DNA from: Candidatus Tenderia sp.
GTDB taxonomy: Bacteria; Pseudomonadota; Gammaproteobacteria; Tenderiales; Tenderiaceae
Length of the DNA: 19,324 nucleotides
NCBI GenBank assembly: GCA_030148045.1
Contig: JASBUE010000269.1
Span: forward strand, 1-19,324
Direction: 5' to 3'
Shown here: positions 15,140-19,324 of the stretch, piece after piece
Layout: the number at the start of each line of letters is the position of its first letter
Position numbering within the stretch: position 1 is the first letter of the stretch
Translations under genes and position numbers: made by a program
The notes under the pieces: generated by a model
The model's database searches: none
What the model was told of the DNA's origin: nothing
Seen by the model: the letters and a program-made list of their open reading frames with translations, nothing else

Positions 15140-15460
15140 CTATTCCTGATCCAAAGAGTCCAACCCTTGGAGTGTCCGGGCATGGAGGACAATCATTGCC
15201 TGTCCCCGCCGGCTGTCGGCGCGGGTGATAAAACCGCCCACCCTGACCGCCTGCCCCTGGCTCAAGGCCTGCGCCTTATTCGAAAGCGCTCTCCCCGTGG
15301 CGATCACCACGATGCGGCAGAAGGCCTCTCTCTCCAACCCCGCCTCGGTCTGGCGGGAGCGGTGCTCCAACGAAAATCGTGTCAGAGGAATCCCCGCTGG
15401 GTTGTAACGTGTTTCCGGCGCCTTGCAGACCGTGCCTGACAGCACCAGTTGATTATCCAA
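15140..15460 (-). CDS. priB: Primosomal replication protein PriB
   Basis: PriB is an OB-fold single-strand DNA-binding protein that works with PriA in replication restart. The 106-residue sequence aligns from its first residue with E. coli PriB (104 residues): NQLVLSGTVCKAPE, then GIPLTRFSLEHRSRQTEAG and the MIVLHARTLQGLD end. The start is TTG at 15460, 15 nt after the rpsF stop. The nearest Shine-Dalgarno-like TAAGG lies about 13 nt upstream, so initiation may depend on ribosomes finishing rpsF. It lies between rpsF and rpsR, the usual gammaproteobacterial position. Confidence 0.95.
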   Translation of the reverse strand: MDNQLVLSGTVCKAPETRYNPAGIPLTRFSLEHRSRQTEAGLEREAFCRIVVIATGRALSNKAQALSQGQAVRVGGFITRADSRRGQAMIVLHARTLQGLDSLDQE

Positions 15461-15475
15461 AGGAACTACTGCGCC

Positions 15476-15859
15476 TTAGGCGGCTTCCGAATCCGACGTC
15501 TTGTCAGAGCGGGATGAAGAATGATCATCACGATCATCATCCTTGCCCTTGACCATAAAGGAGGGCTCGGTCACGGCCTCGTCACGACGGATAATCATGT
15601 TACGGATCACGGCGTCGTTGAAACGGAATGCGCTGGACAGTTCATCGATGCTGTTCTGGGTGCACTCGATGTTCATCAATACGTAATGGGCCTTGTGGGC
15701 CTTGGCGATAGGATACGCCAGCTGACGGCGGCCCCAGTCTTCCAGGCGGTGGACCTGGCCACCTTCGGTTTCGACGATCGAACGATAACGTTCGATCATG
15801 GCGGGGACCTGCTCGCTCTGGTCCGGGTGGACCAGGAATACTACTTCATAATGTCTCAT
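15476..15859 (-). CDS. rpsF: 30S ribosomal protein bS6
   Basis: bS6 binds bS18 and 16S rRNA on the 30S platform. The 127-residue protein begins [20 protein letters not shown] and contains the conserved [21 protein letters not shown] segment and the [18 protein letters not shown] stretch. The C-terminus is acidic and serine-rich ([20 protein letters not shown]), ending EAA without the poly-glutamate-accepting EE end of E. coli S6. The ATG at 15859 has AGGGAG about 8 nt upstream. It is the first gene of its operon; a promoter (15955-15983) and a structured leader precede it. Confidence 0.97.
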   Translation of the reverse strand: MRHYEVVFLVHPDQSEQVPAMIERYRSIVETEGGQVHRLEDWGRRQLAYPIAKAHKAHYVLMNIECTQNSIDELSSAFRFNDAVIRNMIIRRDEAVTEPSFMVKGKDDDRDDHSSSRSDKTSDSEAA

Positions 15860-15884
15860 TCACTTAGCTCCCTTTGGCTATTAA

Positions 15885-15908
15885 GCCTTCCGCACCATGC
15901 GGTAAGGC
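15885..15908 (-). ncRNA. Probable S6:S18 leader element (ribosomal protein autoregulation)
   Basis: On the minus strand the rpsF leader folds as GCCTT-A-CCGCA-TGG-TGCGG-AAGGC: two 5-bp helices (15904-15908/15885-15889 and 15898-15902... paired with 15890-15894) separated by one unpaired A, just 25 nt before the rpsF ATG. Established knowledge: the S6:S18 complex represses its own operon by binding a hairpin with an exposed CCG-containing motif in rpsF leaders. The position and the ACCG/GGA composition fit this, but the match was made by eye, without a covariance model. Confidence 0.5.
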
Positions 15909-15946
15909 AAGGAGGTTTGCCGTTCCCGGCATAGCCGGAGCGGCAA
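15906..15946 (-). promoter_or_regulatory. Alternative hairpins and anti-Shine-Dalgarno sequence in the rpsF leader
   Basis: An upstream hairpin pairs TTGCCG (15917-15922) with CGGCAA (15941-15946) and CCGGC (15926-15930) with GCCGG (15934-15938). A competing hairpin pairs GGCAA (15906-15910) with TTGCC (15917-15921), using arms of both the upstream hairpin and the S6:S18-like hairpin. Its loop region on the RNA reads ACCTCC and extends to ACCTCCTT (15916-15909), the same as the 3' end of 16S rRNA. This could act as a switch. Confidence 0.45.
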
Positions 15947-15954
15947 GGGGCGCA

Positions 15955-15983
15955 ATTTTACGGGAGTTTTCAGGGGGATGCAA
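15955..15983 (-). promoter_or_regulatory. Sigma-70 promoter of the rpsF operon
   Basis: On the minus strand TTGCAT (15983-15978) and TAAAAT (15960-15955) are separated by exactly 17 nt. Transcription would start near 15948, giving a leader of about 90 nt that holds the hairpins. It lies in the 158-nt gap after rlmB. Confidence 0.7.
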
Positions 15984-16017
15984 TCGTGGTGGCTTGCGGC
16001 TGGAGGTATCTCCATTT

Positions 16018-16800
16018 TCAACATCTTGCATTCCTTTGCGCCTCCGCGCCCCTGACACCGCCCTCTCTACTTACCCCCCGCTGCCGCAGCGCCTCAAACA
16101 GGCACACTCCCGTCGCCACCGAGACATTGAGACTCTCCACCGCCCCAACCATGGGGATCTTGATCAACAGGTCGCAGTGTTCACGGGTGAGGCGGCGCAA
16201 CCCTTTCCCTTCGCTGCCCAACACCAGGGCCAAAGGCCCGCGCAGGTCTGTCTCGTAGAGACCGGCCTCGGCCTCGCCGGCCGCCCCCACCAGCCACACC
16301 CCGGCCTGCTGCAGCTCGCGCAGGGTGCGGGCCAGGTTGGTGACCTGGTAGAAGGGCGTCATCTCCGCCGCGCCGCAGGCCACCTTGCGCACCACCGGGG
16401 TCAGACCCGCCGCCTTGTCCTTGGGCACGATCACCGCATCGACCCCGGCGGCGTTGGCGGAGCGCAGACAGGCACCCAGGTTGTGGGGGTCGGTGACACC
16501 GTCCAGGATAAGCAGGAAAGGAGGATGATCCAGGCCGTCGATCAGGCCCATCAAATCCCGCTGCCGGGCTGCGGATTCGGCCGCCAAATGGGCCACCACG
16601 CCCTGATGACGCTCACCCCGCGCCAGCTCGTCCAGCGCTTCACGCGGGCGGCGTACGATTTTGACCCCGCTGCGTTTGGCTTCATCGACCAGTCGGCCCA
16701 GGCGGGCATTGGGGCGCTGCCCGGCATCCAGCCACAGCTCGACGACAGCGGCTTGCTTGAGCGCGGCTTCCACCGCGTGGATGCCGAACACGATCGACAT
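16018..16800 (-). CDS. rlmB: 23S rRNA (guanosine-2'-O-)-methyltransferase RlmB
   Basis: RlmB is a SpoU-family (SPOUT knot) enzyme that methylates the 2'-O of G2251 in 23S rRNA (E. coli numbering). The 260-residue protein has an N-terminal substrate-binding domain (MSIVFGIHAVEAAL, then RHQGVVAHL) and the three SpoU motifs: DGVTDPHNLGACLRSANAAG near 100-119, LALVLGSEGKGLR near 190-202, and IPMVGAVESLNVSVATGV near 216-233. The C-terminal ~20 residues (REGGVRGAEAQRNARC) extend past the knot. It starts 5 nt after the rnr stop with no clear Shine-Dalgarno of its own, so it is likely coupled to rnr, the same pairing as in E. coli. Confidence 0.96.
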   Translation of the reverse strand: MSIVFGIHAVEAALKQAAVVELWLDAGQRPNARLGRLVDEAKRSGVKIVRRPREALDELARGERHQGVVAHLAAESAARQRDLMGLIDGLDHPPFLLILDGVTDPHNLGACLRSANAAGVDAVIVPKDKAAGLTPVVRKVACGAAEMTPFYQVTNLARTLRELQQAGVWLVGAAGEAEAGLYETDLRGPLALVLGSEGKGLRRLTREHCDLLIKIPMVGAVESLNVSVATGVCLFEALRQRGVSREGGVRGAEAQRNARC

Positions 16801-16805
16801 AGGAG

Positions 16806-19133
16806 TTATTTGGATGTTTTACCGCTGCGCCTGCGGCGGCTTTTGGTCTTTGCGGGCGCCTCGGTTTGCTTGGCCGCCGCCTTACCCGCGCCGGCCTTGC
16901 CCGGCTTGCGCCGCCGGCTAGACTTTTTCTTTTTCGGACTGGCCGCACCACCTGCCTCCAGCTCGCTTCCGGCCAGCTCGAAGTCGATGCGTTTGCGGTC
17001 GAGATCGACACGCGCCACCTTGACCCGGATCTTGCCGGCCAGGCTATAGGTTTTATTGCTGCGCTCCCCGATCAGGCGGTGATGTACCGGGTCGAACTGG
17101 TAGTAATCCTGGGCCAGCGAGGTAATATGCACCAATCCTTCCACGTAGATGTCGTCCAGTTCCACGAACAGGCCGAAGCTGGTGACACTGGAGATGATGC
17201 CGTCGTACTCCTCCCCGACCCGGTCCTGCATGTACTCGCATTTGAGCCAGTCCACCGCATCGCGGGTAGCCTCGTCGGCGCGCCGCTCGGTCATGGAGCA
17301 GTGCTCGCCGAAGGCCAGCATGTCGCCGGTGCCGTACTTGAACTGCTTCACCGACTTGCCGCGCACCACGTGACGGATGGCGCGGTGCACCAGCAGGTCG
17401 GGATAGCGCCGGATCGGCGAGGTGAAATGGGCGTAGGCGTCGAAGGCCAGACCGAAATGGCCGTTGTTTTCCGGCGTGTAAACTGCCTGGCTCAGACTGC
17501 GCAGCAGCACGGTCTGGATCAGGTGGGCATCGGGACGACCGTCCAGCTGTTTCAGGATCTTGGCGTAATGCTTCGGTTCAGGGTCGTCCCCGCCACCCAA
17601 GGTCAGGCCGACACTGGCAAGAAACTCGCGCAGGTTGGCCAGCTTCTCTTCCGACGGCCCCTGGTGCACGCGGTAGAGCGCCGGAATCTTGTTATCGAGC
17701 AGAAACTTGGCGGCGCAGACATTGGCGGCGATCATGAATTCCTCGATCAGCTTGTGGGCATCGTTGCGCTCCACCGGCACGATCTGGTCGATCTTGCGCT
17801 CGGCGCCGAACACGATGCGCGTCTCGGTGGTCTCGAAATCGATGGCGCCGCGCTTGTCGCGCCGGGCGCGGAATACCTTATATAACTCATGCAGGTTGTC
17901 CAGGTGCGGCACCAGCTGCTGGTGTTCGCGGCGCAGCTCCATATTGCGCTCCACCACCATGGTGGCCACCTCGTTATAGGTCAGGCGCGCCGCCGAGCGC
18001 ATCAGCCCCTCAAAAAAGCGGTAACTGCGCACCGCCCCTGCGGCGGTGATATGCATCTCGCACACCATGCAAAGACGATCGACCTTGGGATTGAGGGAAC
18101 AGAGGCCGTTAGAGAGCACTTCCGGCAACATGGGGATCACCCGGCTGGGGAAATAGACCGAGTTGCCACGGTTGCGCCCCTCCTTGTCCAGGGCCGTCTC
18201 GAAATCCACGTAGTGGGAGACATCGGCGATGGCCACCAGCAGGCGCCAGCCCTTGCCCTGGCGTTCGCAATAGACCGCGTCGTCGAAGTCGCGTGCGTCC
18301 TCGCCATCGATGGTCACCAGGGGCAGGTCGCGCAGTTCCTCGCGTCCCTGCTTATGCACCTCTTCCACGTGCTTGCCGAAGACCTTTATCTCCTCCTCCA
18401 CCTCTGGCTGCCACTCGCGCGGCAGCTCGTGGGCGCGGATGGCGATATCGATCTCCATGCCCGGCGCCATGTGATCGCCCAGCACCTCGACGATCTCGCC
18501 GATGGGCTTGGCCCGGTTGGAGGGCTGTTCGATGATGCGCGCCACCACGATCTGGCCACTGGCGGCGGCGCCGCGCCCCTCGGGCGGGATCAAAATATCC
18601 TGGGTGATGCGCTTGTTGTCCGGCACCACGAAGCCGATGCCGTGCTCGAGCATGAAGCGGCCCACCACTTCGTTGTTGGCGCGCTCCAGCACCTCCACCA
18701 CCGCCCCCTCGCGACGGCCGCGGCGATCGACCCCGGAAACCCGCGCCAAAGCCCGGTCGCCATGCAACAGGGTGCGCATCTGGCGCGCCGACAGGAACAG
18801 ATCCTCGCCACCGTCGTCCGGCACCAGAAAACCGAACCCGTCGGGATGGGCGATCACCCGCCCGGAGATGAGCTGCATCTTGCTCACCAGGCCGAAACAA
18901 TCGCGCCGATTGCGCACCAGCTGACCGTCACGCTCCATGGCCCGCAAGCGCCGGCGCAGGGCTTCCAGCTCTGTCTCGCTTTCCAACGCCAGCATATTGG
19001 CCAGACGTTTCATCGACATCGGCTCACCCGCGTCGGCCAGCACCTGCATGATCAGCTCACGGCTGGGGATGGGGTTGTCGTATTTCTGCGCCTCGCGCTC
19101 AGCATTGGGATCCTGCGGTTTCCTTTTGGTCAT
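16806..19133 (-). CDS. rnr: Ribonuclease R
   Basis: RNase R is a 3'-5' exoribonuclease that degrades structured RNA and takes part in rRNA, tRNA and tmRNA quality control. From ATG 19133 it has 775 residues (E. coli 813). Order: N-terminal helix-turn-helix (about 25-75, beginning with NPIPSREL), cold-shock/OB domains (about 88-250), RNB catalytic domain starting near 270 with DGEDARDFDDAV (276-287) holding the metal-binding aspartates, the later TSPIRRYPDLLVHR motif, an S1 domain (~640-721) and a Lys/Arg-rich tail (KKKKSSRRRKPGK). The frame is open to 19238, but the ATG at 19133 fits family alignment and lies downstream of a -10 box at 19168-19173; the longer form would begin upstream of that promoter. 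AGGA is about 11 nt before the ATG. Confidence 0.95.
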   Translation of the reverse strand: MTKRKPQDPNAEREAQKYDNPIPSRELIMQVLADAGEPMSMKRLANMLALESETELEALRRRLRAMERDGQLVRNRRDCFGLVSKMQLISGRVIAHPDGFGFLVPDDGGEDLFLSARQMRTLLHGDRALARVSGVDRRGRREGAVVEVLERANNEVVGRFMLEHGIGFVVPDNKRITQDILIPPEGRGAAASGQIVVARIIEQPSNRAKPIGEIVEVLGDHMAPGMEIDIAIRAHELPREWQPEVEEEIKVFGKHVEEVHKQGREELRDLPLVTIDGEDARDFDDAVYCERQGKGWRLLVAIADVSHYVDFETALDKEGRNRGNSVYFPSRVIPMLPEVLSNGLCSLNPKVDRLCMVCEMHITAAGAVRSYRFFEGLMRSAARLTYNEVATMVVERNMELRREHQQLVPHLDNLHELYKVFRARRDKRGAIDFETTETRIVFGAERKIDQIVPVERNDAHKLIEEFMIAANVCAAKFLLDNKIPALYRVHQGPSEEKLANLREFLASVGLTLGGGDDPEPKHYAKILKQLDGRPDAHLIQTVLLRSLSQAVYTPENNGHFGLAFDAYAHFTSPIRRYPDLLVHRAIRHVVRGKSVKQFKYGTGDMLAFGEHCSMTERRADEATRDAVDWLKCEYMQDRVGEEYDGIISSVTSFGLFVELDDIYVEGLVHITSLAQDYYQFDPVHHRLIGERSNKTYSLAGKIRVKVARVDLDRKRIDFELAGSELEAGGAASPKKKKSSRRRKPGKAGAGKAAAKQTEAPAKTKSRRRRSGKTSK

Positions 19134-19167
19134 CAATTTGATTTTCCTATCATTTAACTTGGCGCAC

Positions 19168-19173
19168 ATTGTA
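19168..19173 (-). promoter_or_regulatory. rnr: -10 element of the rnr promoter
   Basis: The minus strand reads TACAAT here, a 5/6 match to TATAAT, about 35 nt upstream of the chosen rnr ATG. The -35 region (about 19191-19197) has no good match, so the promoter is probably weak or activated. That region overlaps the -35 box of the divergent tRNA-Leu promoter. Confidence 0.4.
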
Positions 19174-19185
19174 CACGCCGGATGA

Positions 19186-19214
19186 TTGACGACGCGAATT
19201 AATCTTGGTAAAGT
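19186..19214 (+). promoter_or_regulatory. Sigma-70 promoter of the tRNA-Leu gene
   Basis: TTGACG (19186-19191) and TAAAGT (19209-19214) have a 17-nt spacer. The GC-rich discriminator GCGCGGCC that follows is typical of stable-RNA promoters under stringent (ppGpp) control. Transcription would begin near 19221, about 26 nt before the tRNA. Confidence 0.7.
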
Positions 19215-19246
19215 GCGCGGCCTCAGACGTTGATTCACTTCATCAT

Positions 19247-19324
19247 GCCGAGGTGGTGAAATTGGTAGACACGCTAGCTTCAGGTGCTAGTGGGGGCAAC
19301 CCCGTGGAGGTTCAAGTCCTCTCC
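19247..19324 (+). tRNA. tRNA-Leu (anticodon CAG), truncated by the window end
   Basis: The gene begins with the acceptor strand GCCGAGG (19247-19253), followed by a D-arm with the leucine-type AATTGGTAGACACGC. The anticodon stem-loop is CTAGC-TTCAGGT-GCTAG, giving anticodon CAG, which reads CUG codons. A long variable arm (GGGG-CAA-CCCC) marks a class II tRNA. The T-arm GGAGG-TTCAAGT-CCTCT is complete, and only two bases of the 3' acceptor strand are inside the window. It closely resembles E. coli tRNA-Leu(CAG). Other tRNAs may follow beyond the edge. Confidence 0.95.

Noticed and set aside
17889..19157. 422-codon ORF antisense to rnr
   Set aside because: Same shadow pattern, with a His/Gln-rich translation and no domain; rnr is certain here.
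19134..19238. Longer N-terminus for RNase R beginning at 19238
   Set aside because: It would start upstream of the -10 element at 19168-19173 and inside the tRNA promoter region; the family N-terminus begins near 19133.
19247..19324. Integration (att) site at the tRNA-Leu gene
   Set aside because: The tRNA 3' end is outside the window, and no integrase or duplicated tRNA fragment is seen.

Overview
The window reads as a contiguous piece of a GC-rich gammaproteobacterial chromosome. The evidence is gene content and order: rnr-rlmB, then rpsF-priB-rpsR-(DUF2232 membrane protein)-rplI, then dnaB-alr, plus recJ next to an RpfE-family gene. PriB and this ribosomal/replication block are typical of Beta/Gammaproteobacteria. 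The small c-type cytochrome and the chemotaxis genes fit a motile, respiring environmental bacterium. Genus cannot be decided from the sequence alone.

Layout. Positions 1-170 hold a dense run of five different hairpins downstream of a CheY-like response regulator (162-533, minus). That regulator follows a short-anchored methyl-accepting chemotaxis protein (560-1768, minus; TTG start). Positions 1769-2273 contain no gene: they hold the chemoreceptor upstream region and a 306-bp MITE-like foldback element (1919-2224) with perfect 30-bp terminal inverted repeats flanked by TA. Next come recJ (2274-4028, minus) and an RpfE-family gene (4028-5065, minus) interrupted by one in-frame amber codon. 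After that are an unrecognised small gene with a sigma-54-like promoter (5208-5552, minus), a periplasmic cytochrome c5-like protein (5936-6256, plus) whose stop codon lies in a solitary end of the same MITE family, and a secreted four-cysteine hypothetical protein (6578-7177, plus).

From 7273 to 19133 everything is on the minus strand. In transcription order it runs rnr-rlmB; rpsF-priB-rpsR-DUF2232-rplI; dnaB-alr-aas-amidohydrolase. The functions are RNA decay and 23S rRNA methylation, ribosome assembly and primosome function, replicative helicase, D-alanine supply, and lysophospholipid re-acylation. The rpsF operon has a good sigma-70 promoter and a structured leader containing a probable S6:S18 autoregulatory hairpin. 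A tRNA-Leu(CAG) gene starts at 19247 on the plus strand and is cut by the window end; its promoter is divergent from, and overlaps, that of rnr.

Most of the window is conserved housekeeping DNA, and I see no defence island, CRISPR array, prophage or clearly new multi-gene system. The parts most worth a second look are the foldback element and its lone relative, the amber-interrupted rpfE, the alternative hairpins and anti-Shine-Dalgarno sequence in the rpsF leader, the hairpin array at the left edge, and the sigma-54-like promoter before an unknown gene.
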